A stretch of 64,000 bases of DNA from Parus major (GCF_001522545.3 NC_031769.1:10532929-10596928), one strand, 5' to 3'. Counted from the stretch's first letter, positions 52,801 through 63,509 are shown. A program made the numbers and translations. Notes: generated by a model not told the origin, from the sequence alone.

Positions 52801-55329
52801 AACTTAAGAACAAATTCACCTTTTTGGTAAACGTTTGGGGTTTTCTGACATGAGTATTACAGGCTTCTGCATACAAACTTGTCTTAACCATGCTGAATTA
52901 CTTAGCTGTTCAAAAAACATACCTACACAAATGGAACATAGAAATATACTAAAAAGTCTGGCTTATAAGGAGTGTCTTTAGTTCCTTTATTTCTCGCTCT
53001 AAAAAAAAACTAATAAAACAATCCTTGTGCAGTTGTGCTTTTGTGATTTGTCTGTAAGACGACTGATTGCATAGAGAAAGATCACACACATACTATGAGA
53101 ATTTTTACATATGTATTTTTAAAATTACAAGCTCATACATGAATATGAGTAAACACAAATGATATAGAAGTATTTTATTTTTACATCACCAAACAAAATA
53201 CTTCAATGGAATATAAAAATTCTTCATATAATTTGAACTCTACAGGCTTTAAGACCCTTTGTCTAATATAACTTGGAGTTTATTACAGTCATTCCCTTCA
53301 CAGAGCTAGACAACTATATTTCACACAAACATGTATATATGTACCTATATATTAAGGCACAGACATAAATGTACATAGAAACACGGTTCTGCCACCCTGA
53401 CTGATACTTAGAGAAGTTTCAATTTCAATTTTATTCTGAGTAAGGGCAGCAGAATTAGGCCTCGCACAAAGGTAACGCATTATTATAGTTGGCTTGAAAG
53501 CCATCATTTTACATTTGTTAAATCCTGCTATTTAAAGAATAAATAGCCATTTCAGAGTCTCAGAAGTGGCAAGAAGCAAGCAATTGCATAAAATCAGTTG
53601 TGTGTAAATTCCTAAGAAGATGGAGATAAAATATCTGTCAAATTCTACTTATTTCTTCCCACACTTCCCAGCAGCTTTGAGTCTTCACGCTGATGTTTCA
53701 TTAGCATTTAGGGAAAGGTGATTCTGTTAATAATTCTGAGCACCATTTCACTTGCAAGGAACAAAAACTGGGGGAAAAAAAAAGTCACACTTTAGCACAA
53801 AGTATTTTGCTGAGATCTACTTATTGCTTGTTCCTCATTCCTGACTCGAACAAGAAATGCCACCAACACGTAGTGCAGGTTTCAGAAACAGCACTCACAA
53901 GTGGCACAGCTCCAGAATCAAACACAGTGGTTGGTTTAGCATTGAGACCAAACCCAACAGAAAGACTTTCAAAAACACAGATTAGCTTGCACGGATAATC
54001 CCCTATGACACAATATTCACTTGATGACGATGCACTGGCAGTCATGCCAGTACCTGTGAGGTTTCTCTGTTTAATAAATCATTCTGTGTTTGTAAAATTT
54101 GTTTTCACCCCCTTCTATTCCACCCTTTTATTTTTTTTCAAGAGAATAAGAAATGATTTAATTAATTTTTATTGTAATCATCCTAACCTCACTCAGAATC
54201 AAAGAGACTAGGAATTAGTCTCTATTTTGGTCTATTTTTACATATACCGTGAAGGGCATTGAGTGGCAAGAGAGGAAGGCTACTTAAAAAAGCTGTCAGG
54301 AATATTCCAGTGAAATGTGCTTGCCTTCCTGCCAGCTGTGTTGCTGGTTTTGGGAGGCACACGGCAGAGGGACACACATCGCCACCGCCATGAAGCTGAG
54401 CAGAAAGTCACCTCCTGAACCGCTGCCACGCCACGGCCTCAGCTGGGGAAACGGGAGAGTGCAAAAAGCCTCACAGGGAGCAGGAGCGATTAAACCGCCT
54501 ACAAATCACCTTTCCACCTAATCCAAGCAAGTCAGGAGTCAGATAATTTCCTGAAAAAGGGGATTCATATCTCATATTAAAAAAATGAAATCCTCCTTAA
54601 TGCATCCTACCCAAAGCCAAAGCCTACAGTCACTGAATTGAGCATCAAACTTAGCAGCACAAGTCTCAGCTGAGCTAATCAAATACCTCAAACTCCCAAC
54701 AAATTCGTTTTTCCATACCTGAAGTGAAAAAATTTCCCACATCAGCTACGTACAGTTCCAACAGAAAAAGTCCTTCCACTCCTATTAAACATGCTGAATT
54801 TTCCTTCCTTAAAGGCCTCTGTCTCAGTAAATAAAAAAATCAGGAATAAATTAGAGTAGCCTGTTTACCTTCTTTATAATCTTTCTTCTTCAGTATGATT
54901 TTACTGCATCTTTTCTTATGTTTATCTCCAAAGTAAACAATATAAATCTTATCAATTTTCTTCCACTGAAATTTTACACATCTCTAATCCCTTTTGCCAT
55001 ATGTCTCTGAATCCTCCCCATTTCTAGTACACATCTTGGGAGCTAGAACAGCCAGAACAAAATAGAATATACTCAGTGAAAATACACCTTTCATTCATTA
55101 ATGTCACGGTAATATCTTCGATATTAGCCGTCCTGCTCTTCATGCACTCTGCCCTGCTCCGTGCTTCCCTTGTTATCACGCTTTGCTTAGCAGAGATTTT
55201 CATTAAACCAGCCATGGCAATGTCCAGTCCTTAGTCCAGAGTGTGCATTTTTAATTTGGGGTCCAAAAATACATCCTCATATTTCAAATCTGCTGTAAGA
55301 AGCAAGAAATTTGAAACTGACTGAACGAC

Positions 55330-55570
55330 AGTAACTCCATCCAGTTAATGCCTTCTGTTAAAGCATTAAATTTGGCTATTTTATGACTCAGGGAGGGTTG
55401 CCTATTAGTATGGGTTGACAAGCTGCTTCCGCCAGTTAACAAAGCAGTCTTTTTAATACGTTATATATCACAATGTGCTGTTAAAACTCCTCCGGGTTGG
55501 CTGCTTCGTTTCAAATCCCTACATCGGGGAACAAAGGTCAGCCACAGCAGAAAGGTAAGCGCTTCATTTT
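55330..55570. promoter_or_regulatory. Candidate conserved non-coding element
   Basis: Repeat-free and CpG-retaining (cttccgccagttaac, aatacgttatat, ctccgggttgg, gcttcgtttc, catcggggaac) in AT-rich intron about 5 kb downstream of exon 1. It contains SOX-like aacaaagg/aacaaagc words and ends with a donor-like aaaggtaagc on the plus strand. It could be an enhancer or an antisense exon edge. Confidence 0.3.
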
Positions 55571-56345
55571 ACTATTGGAACTTACATAATTTACAGGCAA
55601 AACAAGCTGTTTTACACAGCAGATGTCAAGTTCATCACAGATGCCTTGAGAATGATCTATCTACTGATGCATATCAACCTTTTTTGTCTGGATAACTAAT
55701 CACTTACACGGAAAAAACGGTAAACTGCCTGAAAGGTTGTAGAGATAGTTAGCTGTAAACACAGGGATCAATTCAGGTTCATTACTACTCGCAAAACCTA
55801 CACAATATTGGCTAGCAGTAATTCAAAAGTAGTACAATTAACAGAGATCAGACAGATATCCTCATGTTTGCTTTTTGAGACTTGCTAACCTATAAGGCAT
55901 TAAAGGAACCTAAGAATACAGTTTGCACAGACCTTCGGTAACTTTGGTATTTCACAAGGTAATTTCTTCTGACCTTTAATTTTTTAGTGCAGCGTTTTCC
56001 ATTTATAGGGTATCACTTCAGAAAGGGCTGCCTTTATGTATTTTAAAAAACTCCATTAATACCACTTAAACTGGAACTTGTAAGCACAGCTCTCATCTTA
56101 GGGGAGAATTTTCCTACACAAGTCACCAAGGAGAAACTACAAAATTTTAAGCAATTGGATTCTTTGCCACTAGCTTTATATGTCTGTGTACTGCCACTGA
56201 GGAAAGCAAAACATCTGACAATATATGCGTTCAGAAACGTAAAAATTACAATATATGTTATTGCTCATGTAAGACGTGGTCAATATTCATGCCAGTGCTT
56301 TTTCTACTTACATAATTAATACTTTGAGATACAGTTAAAGTATTT

Positions 56346-56449
56346 TGTTCTCTTTGAAAGTAAAATACACCATTCTGTATTCCTCACAATTACATGCTGT
56401 TCTCTTTGAAAGTAAAATACACCATTCTATTGTCCTCACAATTACATGC
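56346..56449. repeat. Tandem duplication, 52-bp period
   Basis: Copy 1 (56346-56397) and copy 2 (56398-56449) both begin tgttctctttgaaagtaaaa and end cctcacaattacatgc. They differ only in a few bases in the middle (ctgtatt versus ctattgt). Confidence 0.93.
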
Positions 56450-59400
56450 TGTTGCTAGGAAGTTACAACTCTGCTATAACCTAATCATCTGCTATTTAGA
56501 TATGGACTCATGAATCCCATATTTTTATTCTAAATTTAAGTTCAGTCATCGTAGCTAATGTCCTTGATGCTATCTCAAATTGCTGTCATTACACGGATCA
56601 CTAGAAATTGGAGGTAAGAGTAAAAAAGAAAAGAAAAAAGAAAGCTACCAAATTAGATGATGGATAAAGGTTTAATCAATTTAATTTTACCACCAAATCC
56701 ATTCCTTTCCTCTCAAGCTGTCAGGGCACGAGATAAGCGGAACACATCGAAAAGCACAACACAGTCCTTTTGTGGGGAAGGAGTTGTGTCCCTGAACCTT
56801 GCCGAGATGAAACACGCTCATTTATTACTTTGGCATTGCAGGATGATGAAGAACCAAGCTGGTTTCCTCCCTTCATCTTCAACACAATCTTTCTATTTCA
56901 TTAATTTTTCATGGAATTTCATTTCACAATCATTTTGCCTCTCTCTGCCACTTGCTGCCCTTATTTAGTTTATTCTGTCAACAATTATTTCATGTCCTAT
57001 TGTAGCAGCAGCGACTCTTGGCCATGGCTTTCTACCACATCAGGGATACCTGATGCCCTCCTGCTTTTAAGTAATGAGCTTCACTCTGCAGCCCTATAAA
57101 CCACGTTGCAATTAAGGTGGCTTATTTGTTGTCTTACACTGCAAAATAACTCAGAAGGGTTATCTATCCAGTCTCCTATTTTATACTTACCTTCTGTGTG
57201 TTGATTCCTAACAAGTTGCTGGAGGCTGCTGAAGTGTGGCCCTTTTAGTATTATCAGTAAATGGCAACTCTGCTTTTGTTTGGTCTACTTGTAATGACTT
57301 ATCTGGGAAAACAAGCCTTCTTTTCAAAATCTATACCACAGGCTATGAAATGGGCACAAGCTGTGCTGAGGCCGCTGTGCAGAGTTCTGCCAGTACTCTG
57401 CCATATTCCAGAGCCCTGAGAAAACACAAGAACCCACAAACACAGTAACCACCTATAAACCCCTAAAATGGATTTCTCTAAATCAATAGGCATAGTTTCC
57501 TCTCCTCTGGTCATTTTATACACACCGATTAAAAAAAAAACAGCAACTCAAAACTGAGCAAACAGAGAGGGAAATATAAAATATCTGTTACTGCTGCCAC
57601 ATGAAATTAGTATGCAGATAATCTGTCAAGCATCCATATTTATTTTCATTAGATCTTAAAAAACTTAAGATATTTACTTCCCACTGTGAGTTAACATACT
57701 GTTCTAAATGGCAATGAAAATATTTCTACCTATACTAATTTAACAAATAGGTCTAAATATCCACATTTTAACTTTTTAACACACATTCTGCATAGAGTGT
57801 AAAACTGAATAAAATGACTGTAAATCTATGTTTGCAATATGATATTCATTGCATAAACATTTATTGTTAGGGCAGGATCTTCTTACTGAAAGGGCTGCTG
57901 GATTTCGTAAGTATGAAAATAAAATGCATGCAAATTAATTACTGGACAATGATATTGTACACTGGAATAATTTTCAGTGTCCTACACTTTTCAGTGCTTG
58001 ATTTGTATATATGGAAATTCTCTCTGACTCTAACTGCATGCATTTTTCGTCTTTGGGGTTTTTTTCAGGCCAAGTGCAGAAGGAAATTCAGCTATTCAGA
58101 GAATGCTGTTTGCTTTCCTTGCTTGAACTTGCCTTCTGCCCCCAGGAAACTCCTAAAACAGAGCATCCAGGTATAAAAGAAATGGACTGAAGTGCTATAA
58201 CCACAGACAGGATTTATAATTCACACTAACCAGAGCAAAATGATGACTAAAAGAATGAAAAGTAGAACAGAAGGGATAAGCGAAGCTACCAATAGAGAGC
58301 AATAATTGTTTCTACTGCTGCACATTCCTAGATATTCTATTAGGCAATGTCTCAACCTGTTTTAAGCACAGTTCATATGTAACACGTAATAAAATATAGT
58401 AAGTTGTATAAAAATTTGTTGACTCCATTTCCTTAATGAGAGGGGATGACAGATAAATTAGTTTCATTACTTTGTCTAAAACTCAATTTAAATTTAAGAC
58501 TGTAGTGAATTTCTTTGCCCACCTGTGTTCATAGGTATCCCTGGGTATAGATGTGTAAACATATGTTTCTAGTTACATACTTTAAAGCAGCTAAAAGGCA
58601 TTCTTGCTATAAACGACAAGATATGTGCTGGAGAATAGTTAAAAGCAAGTGTATTTGGTCTAACTCTCTGCAAAAATTTTCTCACAATCTATTAAACAGA
58701 TCAAACCTGCAAAATAGTGGAATCCACAATAATTCTCATTAAAAAACAGTAATTCAATAGCCTAATAAACATTTTCTTGACTAGTTTCCTCAACAGTCTG
58801 TTTGCTAAGCAACACTTCCTTATGACATATAAAAATAAAAAAAAATAAAGATGGTCACTAAATAAAATAACATAATAGTAAAATCCAACAGGTTTTATAC
58901 AGGGCATGCCTTCAGTTACAGTTTTGGCCAGCACGATTTTATAGGAATGTGTATTTTTATATGTATACTGTGATTACAGAGAAAGGAAAAACAAAATCAT
59001 AGGAACACAAGCCTGTAGTTAGTATACTAGCCAAATACATTTTTTGAGAAGTGGTTACAAATAGCACATTTGAAAGAATAAAAAACAAACACTTCAGGTG
59101 CACATTCTTATTGATGTTGGTCAGTTAAGCACTTTCTAGAATGCCATCCACCTCCAACTGTGCATTCTGCAAATAGTTGTCAGCTCCCAAGTTATTGTTG
59201 AACAAGTTTTTGTATTAGTTTTTTTTTAAGACATTCAACTTCCACCTTGTTTTGGCAAAACAAAGCTAAAAAGGATGCATCAGAAAAATTTTATTCTAAG
59301 ACCCTAACTTTTGTCCGCTCTTAAAAACAAAATTAAACCAAGTACCTTTCCTCCATTGCATAGATTAATGCTTTACTCTCGTCTCCTGGCCAAGTACAGG

Positions 59401-60369
59401 TTGCTAAAGCTAGGCTAAGTTTACAATTCTGTAGAAAAGTAGTTTTTCTAGAACAAATCAGCATTAAAAAAGTCTGCAGAGCACAACTTGATTACAGCGA
59501 AATTTTAAGGGAACTGAGTATGCAAGCGTTCCTGAGAGTTTTAAAATTTATTCTGTAATGCCAAGTAAAAGGCAGCCTTTCTCACCAGCTGTTATAACTT
59601 GCTAAAATACCTGAGTAACAAGTTGAGGTTGCACACCTACTCAAAGTCCTGATATATCTGCATCTCTGTTGTTTCTACTTGTGTGCAGGTCACTATTTGT
59701 TACTATGATTTTGAACATAGAGAGTTAACAGATGAAAGTAAAAATAGTGATAATCAAATGACACAGGCTTGCATTTGGCCCGCTTTCACCACCTACTATA
59801 CAAAAGCTCCTTTGACACCTTTCTGAAAAGTTATCAAATACCGCACTTAAGGACTTGAACACAATCAATAATTAAGAGACACTTAGCTAATGGCACCTAT
59901 AAATTAGGTTTTCTAGAATCTGAAAGAGCATATCCAGAGCATCAGCTTGAGTGCTAGCTGACTAAAAGTTGTGTGAGTACCACAGAGATCATAATTACGT
60001 GTTAGATTATATTTACTGCTTGGATAAACACTCGGACTTCACATCTCTGCAGTTGAATGCCTTGCAGCTGGGCATCTCTGGCACTCTGCTCCTCGTATCA
60101 GTTTATTTTACTTTAAAGTGCTCAGCCGGTTAACTTCGTCTTTTTCAGGCAAAACATCAAAAATCAAGCGGTACTGTGTCATCCCCTCTACAGGAGAAAC
60201 CAAGACAGCCTTTCGAAGAGCTGTTATCTAGGGCAGATTCCCTGTTCGCAATGACACCCTGTAGCTTCACTTTTCCTGCTTACGGCAATTAGCGCCTTCC
60301 TAAGCAGGGCTCGCTTACGGACGGGGAGCAGCACCGAAACAGAAAAACTTGATGGACCTCGTCTAGAAA
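56450..60369. other. Intronic sequence adjoining the CpG island
   Basis: AT-rich and repeat-poor DNA immediately downstream of ADARB2 exon 1. Short ORFs (103 codons at most) have no recognised domain. Parts may be regulatory because of proximity to the promoter, but no specific site is supported. Confidence 0.5.
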
Positions 60370-60815
60370 AGGAGAGAAGCGGTAGTTTGGAGGGCGCGAC
60401 AGCCCCGGGGGGCTCCGAGCCGCGCTCCGCCCGGGCAGCGGCACCTCCTGGCCCGGGCACGGGCGGGCCCCGGGCCGCGGCGTGAGGCGGAGGGCACCGC
60501 GGCCGGCCGGGCCGCCGCACCGGACGGGGCCTGCCGAGGCTCCCCCGCCGCACCCCCGTGGGCTCAGCCTCGGCTCGGTACAAGGCGGGCAGGGCAGCGA
60601 GCTGTGCCCGGCCGCGGGGACAGCGGCGGCCGTTCCCGTCCCCGGCTGGCCCCGAGCGAGGCACCGCCCGGCCCGCCCCGGCCGTCGGGGCAGCGCGGGG
60701 CTGGCGCCGGCGAGCGCCGGGCGCTGACAATAGAGCTGAGAGCAGCCGATGCTGTGCAGGTAGCGGGCGGACAGAGCGGGAAAAGAAAACAACAAGAAAA
60801 TCACATCTCTCTTAC

Positions 60816-60915
60816 CTTTCCTCTTTGATCTCCTCCTCCTCCTTCTCTTGGACTTGCATCTCAGCTGCCCGCTCGGCCCTCCCGACGCCCTGCCGCTGCC
60901 CAGGACGGATGTCAT
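60816..60915 (-). CDS. ADARB2: ADARB2 (ADAR3) first coding exon, partial gene
   Basis: Read on the minus strand from the ATG at 60913-60915, the exon encodes 33 complete codons beginning [13 protein letters not shown] and ending [13 protein letters not shown], plus one G of codon 34. A consensus donor follows (AAAG|GTAAGA, intron starting at 60815). From memory, vertebrate ADARB2 begins MASVLGSGRGSGG and has the same [13 protein letters not shown] block followed by Asp, so both the length and the phase-1 splice fit. ADARB2 is a nuclear, brain-enriched dsRNA-binding protein of the A-to-I deaminase family. It is generally found to lack editing activity and is thought to antagonise other ADARs. 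The Arg-rich block is the R domain, known for single-stranded RNA binding and nuclear import. The dsRBDs and deaminase domain are encoded by later exons, not seen here. The start context has G at -3 and A at +4. ORFs that continue past the donor are intron read-through. Confidence 0.93.
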
Positions 60916-60988
60916 GCCGGTACCTCAGCGAGCAGCACCGCGCCGACGTGTTCTCCTCCCGCGGAGTTTCTCCTCGTTCTGGAGGCGG

Positions 60989-60996
60989 CTTTTATA
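60989..60996 (-). promoter_or_regulatory. TATA box of the ADARB2 promoter
   Basis: The minus strand reads TATAAAAG here, a strong TATA match, with a GC box (CCGCCC on the minus strand, 60997-61002) directly upstream. It lies 74 bp before the ATG, so transcription would be expected to start near 60960-60966, giving a 5' UTR of about 45-50 nt. A TATA box inside a CpG island is a less common combination. The transcription start site is inferred from spacing only. Confidence 0.7.
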
Positions 60997-61205
60997 GGGC
61001 GGTGGGTCGGGCCGGCGGGGCTGTGCCGGGGCTGTGCCCGGGCTCCGCTCGGCGCTGCCGCCCCGAAGGGTCGCGCCTCCGCCCCGACGTGCCGGGCCCG
61101 GCCGGGGCGATGCCCGGGGGCGCCGCCGCGGCTCTGCCGGCCCCGCGCCCACTTTTTGCACCTCTGCGAGTTGCTGGGCACCGGCCGCTTTGAAGCCGAT
61201 GGTGC

Positions 61206-61235
61206 GGGGGTGGGGGGTGGGGGGGGCGAGGGGGG
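61206..61235 (+). promoter_or_regulatory. G-quadruplex motif upstream of ADARB2
   Basis: There are four uninterrupted G tracts of 5, 6, 8 and 6 bases (61206-61210, 61212-61217, 61219-61226, 61230-61235) separated by loops of 1, 1 and 3 bases. This is an almost ideal G4-forming pattern. It lies on the strand that is template for ADARB2, about 210-250 bp upstream of the TATA box. Formation in the cell is inferred, not shown. Confidence 0.75.
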
Positions 61236-61265
61236 CGGATTTGCTGCTGCAAAGTCTCCCGCAGC

Positions 61266-61270
61266 CCAAT
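61266..61270 (+). promoter_or_regulatory. CCAAT pentamer in ADARB2 upstream region
   Basis: CCAAT occurs on the plus strand (ATTGG on the ADARB2 strand), followed by a CGCTCCCGCCG stretch, about 270 bp upstream of the TATA box. NF-Y sites work in either orientation but are usually closer to the start. It is a weak candidate on sequence alone. Confidence 0.3.
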
Positions 61271-61472
61271 CGCTCCCGCCGCCCGGCGCTGACATCAGCT
61301 CCGCCAGCCCTCGCCCCCAAACTCCGCTCCCCCGGGGCTGCCGCCTGTGCCCGGCTCCCGGGAGAAAGCGACGGAGAATGGCCCCGAAGGGAATAAAAAC
61401 ATCCTGCCGCCTTTTCTTGGAGAAGCCGGAGGGGCAGCTCGCAAGAAGGGAGGCTTCAGGGAGGATTCAAGC

Positions 61473-61497
61473 TTTTTTTTTTTTTTTTTTTTTTTTT
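61473..61497 (+). repeat. Poly-T run, 25 nt
   Basis: An uninterrupted run of 25 T lies at the upstream edge of the CpG island. On the ADARB2 strand it is poly-A. It may be a nucleosome-excluding tract bordering the promoter or simple slippage. No retrogene or SINE body is recognisable next to it. Confidence 0.9.
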
Positions 61498-61554
61498 GTC
61501 TGCTTTAGACCATGTGGACACTGAACACTCCGCTTCCACAGAAATGCCTCTGCT

Positions 61555-61880
61555 GTCCTCTCCAGCCACGCAGTTATTAACTAGTTGACTAATTGGGATG
61601 CTTATTACTCCCAGTGAAAGAATATGAGTTACTGTTAAAGGATCCCTGTGTCAACAAACCTTATGCAAGAGGATAAGTGTAGCGATTCCCCTTGAATCTC
61701 CAGTTATTTTTAAGGTACGTGCTCTGTTACATTCACGATCAAGGGCAAAAGCTCTGTGAAAGAGGAGTGTGTTGTCGCTCAGACTCACACATTAACACTC
61801 TGCAGTGCCTCATTTAGGCAACTGTGCAATTAAAGTGTCGGGAGCAGAGGGGCTTTTACAGAGAGGAGAGATGACAACAG
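61555..61880. promoter_or_regulatory. Candidate upstream regulatory block of ADARB2
   Basis: Non-repetitive sequence just upstream of the CpG island holds ttattaactagttgactaat, gtgtagcgattcc, tacattcacgatcaagggc, gttgtcgctcagac and gcaattaaagtgtcggg. Complexity and retained CpGs suggest a proximal enhancer. No individual site is proven. Confidence 0.25.
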
Positions 61881-63285
61881 CAATCCTCTGAAAAGCTTGA
61901 CTACAAAGCATTACATGTTCGTTACAAAAAGCAAGGGTACACAACAGACAAGATACTGCTTTAAGTTACGAGAGACCTACTGCTTCTATGCTCTATTGTC
62001 CTTACGTATTATCTCATTTAAAAACACGTATCTGGAAACCTAGGCAGTGACTGGAAAATGGAAGAATATCAAGAAAATTATGTTAAATAATGAATGTCAT
62101 CATTAGTGCCTACTGCATTTGCAGTTGGCTGAAGGAGCACAGCAAACCCTTGTTTATCAGAACTCCTTCAAATCTAAAACTTCCTCTTGTTGGAATGTAG
62201 GTTACCTGGCTCCTGCTGCTAACCATTTCCACTGCAACCCTCCCAGCTATTAGAAACCCTCTGTGTTTGGCTGGTACGTAGGCCTCTGTAATTTTTGGAT
62301 GAGGCAGAGCTACACTTTAAAGATTTTCAAATTAAATAAACAAAACCACTTCCATAAAAGTCTCTAACATCTCTCCTTTAAACCGGGATATGGATAACTC
62401 AGGTGTGCCAAGATGATGTCACCTCTTTGACCCTCTGTGCTCCAGGAAGCAGGTTGCATATGGTAAGAAGGCCCTATGTACCCTCACTTTCAGCTATGTG
62501 GAACAGCACAAAGCTCAGGAGGAAATTGCCCTCCCATCTCAACAGCTAAAGCAGGAGAGCCTGAGAATCCAGACCTGCATCGCTTGAATGTCAGATGTAG
62601 TTCAGGAAGCTCTGCATGGAAGTAGGTTCTTACTGGCCCAATTTTTACAGGTTACTGGCAGAGTTTTTTTACAATATACACATCACCCAACCTGCTACAT
62701 AGCTTAAGTAAACATCTCTTTAAAGTGCTTCTGTCTATTTCAGGGATAAAAACTTGTCTGCGGGAAAACAGAGAGGCAATCAGTATTTTTTATTTTCGTC
62801 TTCAGCCTTTAACCTTTCTCCCCTTTTGCTTCTGATTTCTGTTGTTCTGACCAGAGCTGACTCTCATCTATTAATGTGGCAAGAACTTGTAGCTGTATGT
62901 GAAGTAGTAACTGCTGCAGCAAAACACAACTTCATGTTCAACTGTACATCAAAGTTCTGACCAGTCTGGATTTTAAATCACTTAGTTTAGGAGCCAGATT
63001 TAGAAAAGTGTCTTCTGTATTTCAGTACCAATCTATGTTCTCTCCATTATGGATCTAAAAGAGAAGCCAGATACAATTAAAAAGAAAATGAGCATCCTGG
63101 GACATTCATTCATTTTTAGGAGTGGCTTCAAGCTCTGTTCATTAAATTTTCTGAAGGCTTTATTTCTGATAATATTTTGTTAACATACTCTCAAAATGAC
63201 TGGACTCTAACATGTTAAGAAGACTAGCATTGCCAGTCTCTGGAGGTCATGCTACCAAGCCACCACGAAAAGCCACCAATTCTCA
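61881..63285. other. Upstream flank of ADARB2, no gene seen
   Basis: Ordinary AT-rich intergenic or distal-promoter DNA. ORFs are under 70 codons. No divergent gene partner is recognised on the plus strand upstream of the CpG island. Confidence 0.5.
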
Positions 63286-63320
63286 GAAATTATTATTCAG
63301 TGCTAACGAATAATAATTTC
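63286..63320. repeat. Perfect inverted repeat, 13-bp arms, 9-nt loop
   Basis: The arms gaaattattattc (63286-63298) and gaataataatttc (63308-63320) are exact reverse complements around agtgctaac. An additional ataataattc copy follows at about 63335-63344. Confidence 0.93.
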
Positions 63321-63509
63321 GTTATATAATAAAAATAATAATTCAGATTCATGAACTGCTTTTCATTTCTAGGCACAGTTCTAAGAAAGTATCAGCAAGG
63401 CAACATTAGCAATGATGGATCTATACTGGTGGTGTAGCTCCCTCCTAGGCAGGTTTCAGGACTGGAGAAGGCATGAAGACAGCTGAAGTCATGCTGGTGA
63501 AAGGTTTCC

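Larger units (their letters stand above)
44792..55329. other. Plain intronic sequence with small GC-richer spots
   Basis: Mostly AT-rich. GC-richer spots lie near 45100-45560, 49200-49470, 51080-51270 and 54330-54500. The 156-codon minus ORF at 45094-45564 has a Cys/Val-rich patch from a simple cacaca-like stretch and no domain. No ADARB2 exon 2 or other gene is recognised. Confidence 0.5.
1..60815 (-). other. ADARB2: ADARB2 intron 1 (5' part, donor at 60815-60814)
   Basis: Everything left of the exon-1 donor is interpreted as intron 1, transcribed leftward. The donor GTAAGA at 60815-60810 is seen directly. The acceptor and exon 2 were not recognised in the window. Human ADARB2 is known to be a very large gene with long 5' introns, so more than 60 kb of intron 1 is plausible. 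The content is typical of an avian intron: AT-rich, sparse CR1 fragments, one solo LTR, short tandem duplications, and scattered TAAT-rich blocks that may be regulatory. A short exon 2 of about 50 codons could have been missed by eye. Confidence 0.8.
60370..61430. promoter_or_regulatory. CpG island spanning ADARB2 promoter and exon 1
   Basis: This is the only long GC- and CpG-dense stretch in the window, with clusters such as gccccggggg and gggccgcggcg near 60400-60490 and repeated ccgg, gcgg and cgcc throughout. Flanking DNA is AT-rich on both sides. It covers the first intron boundary, exon 1, the TATA box and about 400 bp upstream. Long ORFs on both strands here (for example 60289-60915 minus, 60558-61193 plus, 60925-61320 minus) reflect the scarcity of stop codons in GC-rich DNA. 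Boundaries are approximate. Confidence 0.9.

Noticed and set aside
1..60815. Search for ADARB2 exon 2 (minus strand) and for exons of neighbouring 10p15-type genes
   Set aside because: No convincing peptide with flanking AG/GT was found by eye; a short exon may still be missed.
60289..60915. 208-codon minus ORF as a complete protein
   Set aside because: Only the first 33 codons match ADARB2; the rest crosses a consensus splice donor into intron and is GC-rich read-through.
60558..61193. 211-codon plus ORF and other long CpG-island ORFs (60925-61320, 61034-61396, 61156-61524)
   Set aside because: Arg/Pro/Ala/Gly-rich frames on both strands are expected where stop codons are rare; no domain is seen.
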